Notes: generated from the letters alone by a model not told the origin. A DNA stretch of 8,591 bases from CAYUNA01 sp047629355 (GCA_047629355.1 JBLHWU010000249.1:1-8591), one strand, 5' to 3'. Shown: positions 1-7,397, counted from the stretch's first letter. Made by a program: numbers and translations.

Positions 1-1
1 A

Positions 2-280
2 AAAGTAAACTTTGATGAGCTTTGTTTCCCAATCCATTTTAAGCTTTTTTTTGAATGTCCTAATCCAAAATTAAGACTTCTTATGACATTGGGAAACTCT
101 TTTTTAAACGCTTAATTCGCATATAATACAGATACTGTTTATTTAAAATCGTATTACCAGATTAAAGATTTAGAATTTTATTGGACTATCAGAAACGAGC
201 TGAACGAGGTAGTTTTGGAAGATTCGGCTTTTATTGAACCGTTGCAAAATACACCGATGGAATTTAGCATAGAATATTAA
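2..280 (+). pseudogene. 3' end of an unrecognised gene with an in-frame stop
   Basis: Reading from base 2, the frame is open for 37 codons, meets a TAA at 113-115, and then runs open for 54 more codons to a TAA at 278-280. The second part has no ATG except at 257 and reads like real protein, rich in aromatic and acidic residues (for example DLEFYWTIRNELNEVVLED, then a tail ending FSIEY). It therefore looks like the C-terminus of a protein that begins left of the window. Because both halves share one frame, a single nonsense change would explain the break. The alternatives are that the upstream 37 codons are chance, or that a frameshift lies in the T6 run at 99-104. The last codon lies 4 bp before the msrQ-like start, which suggests co-transcription. 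I do not recognise a family. What is seen is the open frame and the stop; the pseudogene call is inference. Confidence 0.35.
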
Positions 281-284
281 AAAA

Positions 285-863
285 ATGAAAGAATCCTACA
301 GAATTATTTTAAAAAAATATCTCCTTTGGTTTATTCTCGCCATTCCTGGAACTGCCATGTCAATTCGATTCCTATTAAATATTACCACCTATAAAACAGT
401 CATGAATGGCACCGGTGAATTCTCTGCACGTTTGCTTATTATCACGCTAATTGCCACGCCATTAGCCATGATTTTCCCAAATGGAAAAGTAACCCGCTGG
501 TTAGTCAAGAATCGGCGATATTTTGGAGTAGCTACCTTCGTGTATGCACTTGTACACACAATTTTTTATCTAAACGAAATTGCTTTTGGACAAATGATGA
601 GCGATTTTTTTCAAGTTGCTATCTTGACGGGTTGGATAGCTTTTTTTATCTTCGTTCCCTTGGCCTTGACCAGTAATGACGCAGCGGTTAAGTGTATGAA
701 AGAGACTTGGAAAAAGTTGCAACAGTGGGTTTATTTGGCAGCGGTGATGACTTTCGTGCATTGGGCATTGGTGCATTATCATTGGAAAGCGGCGGCGATG
801 CATTTTGTGCCAGTTTTGGGGTTAGAGATTTGGCGTATTTGGAAAGGGAGGCCAAGGATTTGA
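285..863 (+). CDS. msrQ: MsrQ/YedZ-like heme b membrane protein (ferric reductase-like domain)
   Basis: This is a 192-residue integral membrane protein of the ferric reductase-like transmembrane family. In the best-known member, MsrQ, two b hemes pass electrons from the respiratory chain to the periplasmic methionine sulfoxide reductase MsrP. About six hydrophobic segments can be seen (near residues 12-30, 48-64, 79-96, 108-128, 146-163 and 168-183). Candidate heme ligands are H91 in the third segment (YALVHTIFY) and H159, H164 and H166 in the fifth (FVHWALVHYHW), spaced as in MsrQ. The basic RRYFG turn at 77-81 precedes the H91 helix as in the family. Length is close to the usual 200 residues. 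The ATG follows a TAAAAAA stretch with no Shine-Dalgarno, as is usual in Bacteroidota. No MsrP gene is visible here, so the electron acceptor is unknown and the msrQ symbol is by family only. Confidence 0.82.
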   Translation: MKESYRIILKKYLLWFILAIPGTAMSIRFLLNITTYKTVMNGTGEFSARLLIITLIATPLAMIFPNGKVTRWLVKNRRYFGVATFVYALVHTIFYLNEIAFGQMMSDFFQVAILTGWIAFFIFVPLALTSNDAAVKCMKETWKKLQQWVYLAAVMTFVHWALVHYHWKAAAMHFVPVLGLEIWRIWKGRPRI

Positions 864-878
864 AATGGTTATTTTAAT

Positions 879-1234
879 TCAAAATTCAGGTTTAAAAGAT
901 TTGTTCCATAAGTTGACATTTGATTTAATTGCCTGATAAATTTCAAATTGCTCAACAGCCTGTTGCGCACACTTTAAATTTAAATCATCTGATTTTATTC
1001 CAAAATAATCATCAAATTTAAGTAATTCGAAATCAACAAAATATCCTAATTCTTTTGCTCTGATAATTGCTGTTGCTACTCTACAACCTGTTAGATATTT
1101 TTTTCATGTTTGGCTTCATACGGTCTATGATAATCATACCATTTCAAAGTTACATCAGTCAATTGCAAATTCGCCACCTCTTTAAGCAATTTCTGAAACC
1201 GAACTTGTTGGGAATCTCCTTGAATGGTTGCCAT
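879..1234 (-). pseudogene. small unrecognised gene split by a frameshift at an A7 run
   Basis: On the minus strand an ATG at 1234 opens 47 codons (beginning MATIQGDSQQVRFQKLLKEV) and stops at TAA 1093-1091. Starting just before that stop, the -1 frame is open for 72 codons to TGA at 881-879 (including AIIRAKELGYFVDFELL and ending NKSFKPEF). The second half contains no start codon of its own, so it makes sense only as the continuation of the first. One extra A in the A7 run joins them into a 118-residue soluble protein. The start lies 26 bp after the aldolase stop. An in-frame GTG at 1264 overlapping that stop (GTGA) would add 10 residues and allow coupled translation. It converges on msrQ with a 15-bp gap. 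The frame change may be a pseudogene mutation, a homopolymer sequencing error, or real ribosomal or transcriptional slippage. No family recognised. Confidence 0.6.
1097..1104 (-). other. A7 run, possible -1 slippery site
   Basis: The minus-strand run of seven A followed by T reads as A AAA AAT in the frame of the upstream ORF, which fits the X XXY YYZ pattern of -1 ribosomal slippery heptamers. Slipping back one base here leads straight into the 72-codon downstream frame, two codons before the zero-frame TAA. A weak 5-bp stem (GTTGT 1087-1083 with GCAAC 1076-1072, one wobble pair) begins 9 nt downstream. The heptamer is seen directly; any function is inference. Confidence 0.35.
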
Positions 1235-1260
1235 GTGCAATTTTTTAATCAAAAAACAAA

Positions 1261-2280
1261 TCACTTCTTCCCCGCCATATCCAACGCCACATCCACAATC
1301 ATATCCTCCTGTCCACCAACCATTTTCCGCTCTCCCAATTCCTGCAAAATCGCCCGCGTATCTAGTCCATACCGCTTCGCTGCCCGTTCAGAATGCAGCA
1401 AGAAGCTCGAATAAACACCTGCATAACCCAACGAAAGTGTCTCTCTATCCACTTGTACCGGCCGAGTTTGCAACGGTCGAATCACATCATCTGCCAAGTC
1501 CATCAATTGATACAAATCGCAATTTGGATGCACGTCCATCTTTTTTAAACAAGCAATCAATACTTCCAGCGGCGCATTGCCCGCACCCGCGCCCATACCT
1601 GCCAACGACGCATCAACCCGATTCGCGCCATGCTGATAAGCTACTATACTATTCGCCACACCAAGCGATAAATTATGATGACAATGAATCCCAACTTCCG
1701 TCTCTGGTTTCAAAACATCACGATACGCTTTCACGCGATCAATCACATCATCCATCATCATCGCGCCCGCCGAATCCGTGATATAGACACAATCTGCGCC
1801 GTATTCTTCCATCTTCTTCGCCTGTTCTGCCAATTTTTTCGGCTCATTCATGTGCGCCATCATTAAAAAGCCGCCGACGTCCATTCCCATCTTTTTCGCT
1901 GCTTCGATGTGCTGCGCCGAAATATCTGCCTCTGTACAATGCGTCGCAATTCGTACCGATTCTACGCCCAAATCTCTCGCTTTTTTCAAGTCATGAATCG
2001 TCGCGATACCTGGCAAAAGTAGGGTTGTCAACTTCGCATGCGTCAATTTTTCGGCAATACCCCCGAGCCATTCCCAATCGGTATTTGCTCCAAAACCATA
2101 GTTAAAGCTACCGCCCATCAATCCGTCGCCATGGCTGATTTCGATGGCATCGACTTTGGCTTTATCTAACGCCATTGCGATTTCCATGACCTGCTCTTTG
2201 GTATATTGGTGGCGGATGGCGTGCATGCCGTCGCGAAGGGTTACGTCTTGGATATAGAGTTTGTGTTGCATTTTATTCAA
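1261..2280 (-). CDS. mhpE: 4-hydroxy-2-oxovalerate aldolase (HOA, DmpG/MhpE/BphI family)
   Basis: This 339-residue cytoplasmic class II aldolase cleaves 4-hydroxy-2-oxovalerate into pyruvate and acetaldehyde (EC 4.1.3.39), the last carbon-carbon cleavage of meta-cleavage aromatic degradation. It is an HMGL-like TIM barrel, with the DVTLRDGMH motif at 12-20 giving the catalytic R16, metal ligand D17 and base H20. The metal-binding pair H199 and H201 sits in GIHCHHN, followed by DASLAGMGAGAGNAPLE at 223-239. The conserved Y290 lies in the C-terminal helical part, which in DmpG contacts the partner dehydrogenase. Length matches the family (about 340). The call is secure: isopropylmalate and citramalate synthases share the barrel but are longer and lack this C-terminus. 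A second ATG at 2271 (M4) is an alternative start. The small frameshifted gene follows closely; the partner dehydrogenase gene is about 5.2 kb away at 7467-8396. Confidence 0.95.
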   Translation of the reverse strand: MNKMQHKLYIQDVTLRDGMHAIRHQYTKEQVMEIAMALDKAKVDAIEISHGDGLMGGSFNYGFGANTDWEWLGGIAEKLTHAKLTTLLLPGIATIHDLKKARDLGVESVRIATHCTEADISAQHIEAAKKMGMDVGGFLMMAHMNEPKKLAEQAKKMEEYGADCVYITDSAGAMMMDDVIDRVKAYRDVLKPETEVGIHCHHNLSLGVANSIVAYQHGANRVDASLAGMGAGAGNAPLEVLIACLKKMDVHPNCDLYQLMDLADDVIRPLQTRPVQVDRETLSLGYAGVYSSFLLHSERAAKRYGLDTRAILQELGERKMVGGQEDMIVDVALDMAGKK

Positions 2281-2297
2281 TTTTGAAATGATTCAGG

Positions 2298-2305
2298 CAA
2301 AGATA
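2298..2305 (-). promoter_or_regulatory. candidate -7 box of the aldolase gene
   Basis: On the minus strand this reads TATCTTTG, an exact match to the Bacteroidota -7 consensus TANNTTTG, ending 17 bp before the aldolase ATG. No TTTG-type -33 element is visible at 17-23 bp spacing, and the implied leader would be only about ten bases, so the call rests on the -7 match alone. Confidence 0.35.
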
Positions 2306-2349
2306 TTTTGTTTGAGGGAGTTATTTTCGTTTTTGAGTGAATTTATTTT

Positions 2350-2447
2350 GAGTGTACCCCAAACTTTTAGTTTGCGCTTATTCTATGATTTCAACTTTTA
2401 AATCAACTTATTACACGGGCGCAAACTAACAAGTTTGCGGTACACTC
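2350..2447. repeat. 98-bp inverted-repeat element with palindromic arms (REP/MITE-like)
   Basis: The left arm 2350-2377 (28 nt, starting GAGTGTACC and ending AGTTTGCGC) and the right arm 2419-2447 (29 nt) are inverted copies differing by two substitutions and one indel. Each arm is itself a palindrome: in the right arm CGCAAACT and AGTTTGCG flank AACA, and in the left arm CAAACT and AGTTTG flank TTT. The 41-nt centre carries a third inverted repeat (TGATTT 2386-2391 with AAATCA 2400-2405). There is no reading frame inside. It lies in the 200-bp gap between the helical protein gene and the aldolase, both on the minus strand. The structure is seen directly. Whether it is a dispersed REP-type repeat, a miniature mobile element or only a transcript-end structure is inference. 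No target-site duplication is obvious at its edges. Confidence 0.7.
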
Positions 2448-2480
2448 GCTTCGAAATGGTTATTTGTTACCTAATAATAA

Positions 2481-3881
2481 TCAAATCTGCGCAAAAATCC
2501 ACTCCCGTTCTACGACTTCGGAATCATTCGTTAGCTGCATTTTAAATTTCTTCACCGCCTCTCGGTCGTAAGGATTCAAATTCGCCAACTTCTTGATATA
2601 CCGCAGCATATTTAAATAGTGTTTTTGATGATAACCAATGATTTTTTTCTTACGCAACAGCAAAATTCGGAAACTCGCCAGTAAATTATCCAATGCTTCC
2701 AATTCGCCCATTTCGTAATACATTTTCAGCAACATTACGCGACTATCCAAATTCAATAACAAATCACTATCGTCAATCTGTGCAAGCATCGGCATGGCTT
2801 TATCAAATTCTTTTGTCGTAAAATAGAGCCGAGCAAGGTTGTAATTTCGGTGCGCCTCTCGATATTCTGCTATAATAAAACCAGCGTATTCCCCAATAAA
2901 CATTTTTACCCAGCCAAATTCTTTCAATTTTAGCCCCAAGGCAACGATATTTTTAAAGGCAAAACGGCTCAAATGACCGTCAGATAGCAGCGCTTTGGTT
3001 GCCAAACCAGTTTGATATAAATCGAAACTTTCTCGAATGTAGCGTTCTTCTCCCGTATTCAATTGTTTGATGCAAAAGTTGATGGCTAACAGTAAAAATG
3101 TCGTGCGTTCTTCCAAAGAAATTTCCTGCTGTTCTTTTTGCAATACTTTTCTAAATGCCCGAAAATTCGATTCTTTTCCATCAATCAAGGATTTATAACA
3201 ATGATAATAAAGCGCAATAATTGGAATTTCAAGCATCGTACTGCCTTCTTCTATATATGCCAAAATTTCTGGTAAAAACGTGGTATCATAATCAATATTA
3301 GAAACCACTCGATGTGATTCCATAAGGCAAGCCAATCGCAGTTTGCTCGACACCAAATAGACATCCAATGATTCTCCAATGTGGGTCAAATTCTTTTTTC
3401 CGACTCTCTCCATGGAATCAATTGCCGCATATTTCTCGGATTCAATTTGATATTTCAAATGATAATAATCACGGTCGCGAGGTAACTTCGACAAACGGTT
3501 TTCGGCACGAATGAACACTCGGTTTAAAGAGGAATTTAAATTCTTTTGTCGTAAAACGGGCACAAGATGCAAATCCTGCTCTAAAGGTTTTTTCTGTAAA
3601 ACTCTTTCCACCAAAAATTGCTCAATTTGTAAAGATAGTTGCGATTGCAAATGCCGCCACTTGGCATCATTAAATTTTTTATCGAAAAAAACATAGGCAA
3701 ACGCCTTTTCTGGAGGCAACAAATCTTTCTTTTTTTGCTTTTTTGCGGCAAGCAACCATTCCCATAATTTCAATAAAATGTCTTTATGATTAAAAAATGG
3801 GCTTTTTAAAAACTTTGTACATTCTTTTTTCTCCACTCCAGTCAACGATTCAAAAACAGTAAGCAACTTATTATCAATCAT
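2481..3881 (-). CDS. conserved-type hypothetical protein, all-helical, TPR-like
   Basis: This 466-residue protein has no signal peptide and no membrane segment, so it is probably cytoplasmic. It is almost entirely predicted-helix sequence. The N-terminal part (residues 1-90) has a compact pattern: FLKSPFFNH at 24-32, then PPEKAFAYVFFDKKFNDAKW at 56-75 and a helix ending IEQFL. The remainder alternates amphipathic helices with tyrosine, leucine and alanine spacing like degenerate TPR repeats, clearest in the last 150 residues (NYNLARLYFTTKEFDKAM and YYEMGELEALDNLLASFRIL). The C-terminal 80 residues are strongly basic. From memory, Saprospiria genomes carry uncharacterised proteins with this N-terminal SPFFN and AF..F pattern; I cannot verify this here. 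No catalytic motif is visible and no function is proposed. It is divergent from the T9SS protein gene with about 110 bp between the longest reading frames. The ATG at 3881 has a -7-like box 33 bp upstream. Confidence 0.85.
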   Translation of the reverse strand: MIDNKLLTVFESLTGVEKKECTKFLKSPFFNHKDILLKLWEWLLAAKKQKKKDLLPPEKAFAYVFFDKKFNDAKWRHLQSQLSLQIEQFLVERVLQKKPLEQDLHLVPVLRQKNLNSSLNRVFIRAENRLSKLPRDRDYYHLKYQIESEKYAAIDSMERVGKKNLTHIGESLDVYLVSSKLRLACLMESHRVVSNIDYDTTFLPEILAYIEEGSTMLEIPIIALYYHCYKSLIDGKESNFRAFRKVLQKEQQEISLEERTTFLLLAINFCIKQLNTGEERYIRESFDLYQTGLATKALLSDGHLSRFAFKNIVALGLKLKEFGWVKMFIGEYAGFIIAEYREAHRNYNLARLYFTTKEFDKAMPMLAQIDDSDLLLNLDSRVMLLKMYYEMGELEALDNLLASFRILLLRKKKIIGYHQKHYLNMLRYIKKLANLNPYDREAVKKFKMQLTNDSEVVEREWIFAQI

Positions 3882-3913
3882 TTATCATAAATTTTGTTTC
3901 TTTTACTTTGTGA

Positions 3914-3921
3914 CAAATATA
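3914..3921 (-). promoter_or_regulatory. candidate -7 box of the 466-residue protein gene
   Basis: The minus strand reads TATATTTG, an exact TANNTTTG match, 33 bp from the start codon at 3881, giving a plausible 20-30 base leader. A TTG occurs upstream, but at about 26 bp spacing rather than the usual 17-23, so the -33 element is uncertain. Confidence 0.4.
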
Positions 3922-3954
3922 CACTTTTGTAATTAGAAAAGGAGAAACAAGCAG

Positions 3955-3962
3955 TAATTTTG
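3955..3962 (+). promoter_or_regulatory. candidate -7 box of the T9SS protein gene
   Basis: TAATTTTG matches TANNTTTG on the plus strand within the divergent intergenic region. A TTTG lies 25 bp upstream (3926-3929), longer than the usual spacing. A start of transcription near 3970 would give a leader of about 140 bases before the preferred ATG at 4109. Confidence 0.3.
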
Positions 3963-4108
3963 TGGTAGGAATTCTCGAAACTTGTTTTTGAATGGTTAAA
4001 AAGACGTTTTTCAGCTATTTAATGATAAGTTCAAAACAAAGTGAAATTGACCAACGAAGAGCGCGAACGCGAACAAATTATTCTATCAAAAATAAAATTA
4101 TTTCAGAC

Positions 4109-7100
4109 ATGAATAAGAACATATTTCTATTTTTAACGAGCCTTTTTTTCCTTTTTGGAACAACTGCGACCGCACAAGGTTGGGAACGCCTGATTACTGA
4201 TTTTGAGGACAGTAACACCCAAGAAGCCCGACGCGTTTTGCCTGCTGACAATGACAATTACCACGTCCTGCTAACGGGTGGCGAAAATATTTTGGCAAAA
4301 ATTGGCAACTTTGGTATCGTGCAATCTTCCAGCATTTTTGCACCCAATCAAAGTGCCATCAATATGATTGCCACTGCTAACGATGAATTGGTGGTACTCT
4401 CTCAAATTGTAGACCCTGCAACTAACACTGCCAGTATCAATTTTTTTCGCTTTGATACCGATTACAATTTACTTGTTGAAACCAATATTGACTTACAACA
4501 ACCGCGTGGCATTGCGAAATCGGACAATGGCGAATTTTGGTTGACAGGACTAAATGAAAATTTTCCAGCCAGCTCCTTTTTACAAAAATTAGATGCGCAA
4601 GGTCAACCTATCGGCCAGCCAGTTTACGATGGGTTTGAGTACTATTATCCGACCAAAATTTTACCACAAACCAATGGCGGTGCATGGGTTTTTGGCTATG
4701 CAAAAATTAATAATGTTGGACCTTACAAAACCATTATCAATGAATTTGACAACACCGGAAATCTGACCAATCAAATTATTTTTGGCAATCCTTCCAGTCA
4801 ATTGTTGCCGAGAGATGCCATTCAGACTTCAGATGGTGGCTTACTAATCGTGGCATTTAGTGGACAAAGTATTACGACCCTTATCAAAATGGGCAGCAAC
4901 GGCGTGGAAGAGTGGCGAGAAGATTACAGCTCCACTAATTTTCTTTCTCCAATGAAAATTGGTGAAAAAGCAGACGGTTCTGGTTATCGCCTACTTTACC
5001 GCGAATCCATTGCCGCCAATGAATCTGCGGGTATCGCTGAAATAGATTTATTAGGTAATTGGCTTAACAAACAGGAATTTGCAACGGATTATGTCAACCT
5101 TGGTCAGGATTTATTGCTTTTACCAAACAATGAAGCCGTGATAGCAGGATACAGAAATCGGCGTGCAGGCAGCATTTTTGTTGGTGAAAATTACCTGCCA
5201 TATTTGATACATCTTGACCTTTCTGGCAATTCCTTGGAAAGTGCAATCTCTGGTACGGCGAGTAATGACGACAACGAAGATTGCTTGGCAGATGGCATTA
5301 ATTTAGCGATTGGACGACGAGTTACAGCGTTTCAAAATGGCTATTCTATGGCTTCTACAACTGTTGATTCGATGGGGAATTACTTCTTGCCAACCAACGC
5401 TGGCAACTATAAGTTAGCGGTTGAATTACCGAATTTTCTCTGGAGTTCTTGCCAAGATTCTTTAGATATTGTGCTACCTTCAGTTGATACCGTTAACAAT
5501 CAAGCGTTTGTGGTTGCTTACAATAATGAGCCGATGGACAGCATTTCTGGCTACGTTTTTCAAGACTACGACCAAGATTGTCTGCGCGATTCTTTTGAGA
5601 CCGTCGGTTATGGTAGTTGGAATGTATTTTTGACACTATACGAAGATGGCAACAATGAAACTTTTCAGGAAACCACCGATACGACGGGCTATTTTTCCTT
5701 TACCAATTTGACTGGTTTTACCAATGGTGCAAACGCTTTAGTTTATTTTGAAGCACCAATCGGCACGGGCTTGAATTGTGAATTTCCTTGTATTCAAGAA
5801 ATAGAACTTGGACCGTTTATAGGCACTGATTTTACGGTGAATAACGGCGTAAGTTGTGATACCTTACCATTTTGCCCAATCATGGATGTCTATTTGGCAA
5901 CTGACGAAATTCGCCCTTGCATGGAGGAAGAATATCATATTAATTATTGCAATATCGGAGGAGAAACTACCGAAGATGCGTATTTGGAATTCACGTTAGA
6001 CGAAGCTTTAATTTTCAACGGCAGCAGTATTCCGTGGACAGTGCAAAATGGTAATATTTATACTTTCGAATTGGGTGATTTGTTATCCAATCAATGCGGT
6101 GGTATCGTCATAGATTTTTTCACACCTTGTGATATTGAAGTAGGCGCGACGTTTTGTTCGGAAGTTTACGCATATCCGGATTCTACTTGCTTTTCAGCAG
6201 ATGAAGAATGGGACGAATCAGAGATTAAATTGAGTGTTGATTGTCTTGGCGATAGCGTTAAATTTAACATTGAAAATATCGGAATAGGCGATATGTTGAC
6301 GCCGCTCGAATACATCGTGATTGAGGACAATGTGTTGTTGCATTCTCAACAAATTTTTCAATTGCCAGCGGGCGGAATTATGGAAAGAACGTATCCAGTC
6401 AATGGCTCATTTTATCGAATGGAAGCAATGCAATCTGTAGGTTTCCCTGGATTTGATACACCGATTACGTGGATTGAGGGTTGTGGTGCAACGGGTAATT
6501 TTGAGTTTGGTATTGTCAATCAATATCCTTTGGGCGACGAGGATAGCTGGCACGACATTTTCTGTTTGGAGTCCACCAACTCTTACGACCCTAATGATAA
6601 AAATGGCTATCCTTTGGGCGTTGGTGACCAAAATTTTATTGACCAAAATGAGCCATTAGAATACCTAATTCGCTTTCAAAATACAGGGACAGCAGATGCC
6701 TTGGTTGTAGAAATCAGAGATACCCTTGCCGTTGATTTATTGAGTGCTTTGACTGTCCGACCGGGTGCAGCTTCGCATGCTTATACTTGGGATATGGAAG
6801 GCAATGGCGTGGTCGTTTTCCGATTTGAAAATATCAATTTGTCTGCTGAACTATTTGATGAAGAAGGCTCGAAAGGCTTTGTGCAATTTACAATAGAACA
6901 AGCGCACGATTTGCCGATTGGTACAGAAATTAACAACACCGCTGCGATTTACTTTGACAACAATGCACCCATTATTACCAACGAAACGCTGCATACAATT
7001 GGCGATGACTACTTATCAACTTGGTTGCGGGAAATTCCTAAAAATCAGTTGCAGGAAGTGACTGTTTTTCCAAATCCAGCTAATGATTTTATTTCGATAA

Positions 7101-7294
7101 ATGTGGAAGGATTGGACAATCAGGAAGTGTTGCAATTCGAACTATATGATGTTTTAGGAAAGCAGGTAATGAATGTTTCTTTTGAAAATAGAGATGCGGA
7201 TATTGAGTTAAATGCTTTGGCTACGGGAAGTTATTATTTTAAAATTTATCAGGATGAAGTAGTTGTTGGAGTTGGGAAGGTTTTGAGATTTTAA
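4109..7294 (+). CDS. large secreted T9SS protein with propeller-like repeats, two Ig-like domains, SYDPNDK domain and Por sorting tail
   Basis: The product is 1061 residues, exported and probably surface-attached or released. The start at 4109 is chosen because it opens directly into a signal peptide (hydrophobic 5-17, ATA cleavage motif at 20-22, mature N-terminus Q23). The frame is open back to an ATG at 3992, but the 39 extra residues would bury the signal. Residues 23-370 are repeated beta-strand units resembling delta-60/propeller blades (QTSDGGLLIVAFSGQ, then LIKMGSNGVEEW). Two SdrD-B/Cna-B-like domains begin at I380 and I479, each with an ISG start and a D-rich loop ending DCL.D. A Cys-containing middle region (about 570-820) follows. 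SYDPNDK at 825-831 begins a DUF11/DUF7619-like domain reaching about 955 (including FQNTGTADA and NNTAAIYFDNNAP). Residues 984-1061 are a type IX secretion C-terminal domain, with VFPNPANDF and LYDVLGKQV, ending GKVLRF. It is an adhesin or structural type; the ligand is unknown and no enzyme motif is seen. Confidence 0.92.
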   Translation: MNKNIFLFLTSLFFLFGTTATAQGWERLITDFEDSNTQEARRVLPADNDNYHVLLTGGENILAKIGNFGIVQSSSIFAPNQSAINMIATANDELVVLSQIVDPATNTASINFFRFDTDYNLLVETNIDLQQPRGIAKSDNGEFWLTGLNENFPASSFLQKLDAQGQPIGQPVYDGFEYYYPTKILPQTNGGAWVFGYAKINNVGPYKTIINEFDNTGNLTNQIIFGNPSSQLLPRDAIQTSDGGLLIVAFSGQSITTLIKMGSNGVEEWREDYSSTNFLSPMKIGEKADGSGYRLLYRESIAANESAGIAEIDLLGNWLNKQEFATDYVNLGQDLLLLPNNEAVIAGYRNRRAGSIFVGENYLPYLIHLDLSGNSLESAISGTASNDDNEDCLADGINLAIGRRVTAFQNGYSMASTTVDSMGNYFLPTNAGNYKLAVELPNFLWSSCQDSLDIVLPSVDTVNNQAFVVAYNNEPMDSISGYVFQDYDQDCLRDSFETVGYGSWNVFLTLYEDGNNETFQETTDTTGYFSFTNLTGFTNGANALVYFEAPIGTGLNCEFPCIQEIELGPFIGTDFTVNNGVSCDTLPFCPIMDVYLATDEIRPCMEEEYHINYCNIGGETTEDAYLEFTLDEALIFNGSSIPWTVQNGNIYTFELGDLLSNQCGGIVIDFFTPCDIEVGATFCSEVYAYPDSTCFSADEEWDESEIKLSVDCLGDSVKFNIENIGIGDMLTPLEYIVIEDNVLLHSQQIFQLPAGGIMERTYPVNGSFYRMEAMQSVGFPGFDTPITWIEGCGATGNFEFGIVNQYPLGDEDSWHDIFCLESTNSYDPNDKNGYPLGVGDQNFIDQNEPLEYLIRFQNTGTADALVVEIRDTLAVDLLSALTVRPGAASHAYTWDMEGNGVVVFRFENINLSAELFDEEGSKGFVQFTIEQAHDLPIGTEINNTAAIYFDNNAPIITNETLHTIGDDYLSTWLREIPKNQLQEVTVFPNPANDFISINVEGLDNQEVLQFELYDVLGKQVMNVSFENRDADIELNALATGSYYFKIYQDEVVVGVGKVLRF

Positions 7295-7315
7295 TACGGA
7301 AACCGAAGGGAGTTT

Positions 7316-7355
7316 GAGGGATAAAAGTGGTTTATAAAAACCGCTTTTATCTCTC
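7316..7355. terminator. strong hairpin after the T9SS gene
   Basis: An 18-bp stem (7316-7333 with 7338-7355) closes on the 4-base loop ATAA, with only two G-U wobbles and no unpaired base. It begins 21 bp after the T9SS stop codon and is most likely the end of that transcript. No long T tract follows it on the plus strand, so it may act as a processing or stability hairpin rather than a textbook intrinsic terminator. A small 7-bp hairpin with one wobble lies next to it (7369-7375 with 7381-7387). Confidence 0.65.
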
Positions 7356-7397
7356 AATAACCTCACCCGCGTTGCTTACGGTAACGCACATTATGTT

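Noticed and set aside
1067..1414. 115-codon plus-strand frame across the small frameshifted gene and aldolase 3' end
   Set aside because: Its hydrophobic start comes from reading the T7 run and neighbouring A/T-rich bases. The minus strand gives a far more protein-like translation in the same place.
1224..1781. 185-codon plus-strand frame opposite the aldolase gene
   Set aside because: It is antisense to a well-identified enzyme, has low-complexity proline, serine and histidine-rich translation, and matches no family. It is a shadow of the aldolase's codon pattern.
2350..2447. CRISPR-like repeat pair
   Set aside because: The two copies are inverted, not direct, and there are only two, with no spacer array and no cas genes.
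4050..4075. Tandem GCGAAC repeats before the T9SS start, considered as an operator
   Set aside because: Only two short copies in a single place, with no symmetry; compatible with chance.
3992..4108. N-terminal extension of the T9SS protein as coding sequence
   Set aside because: It would place about 40 mostly polar, basic residues before an otherwise perfect signal peptide; the ATG at 4109 fits better.
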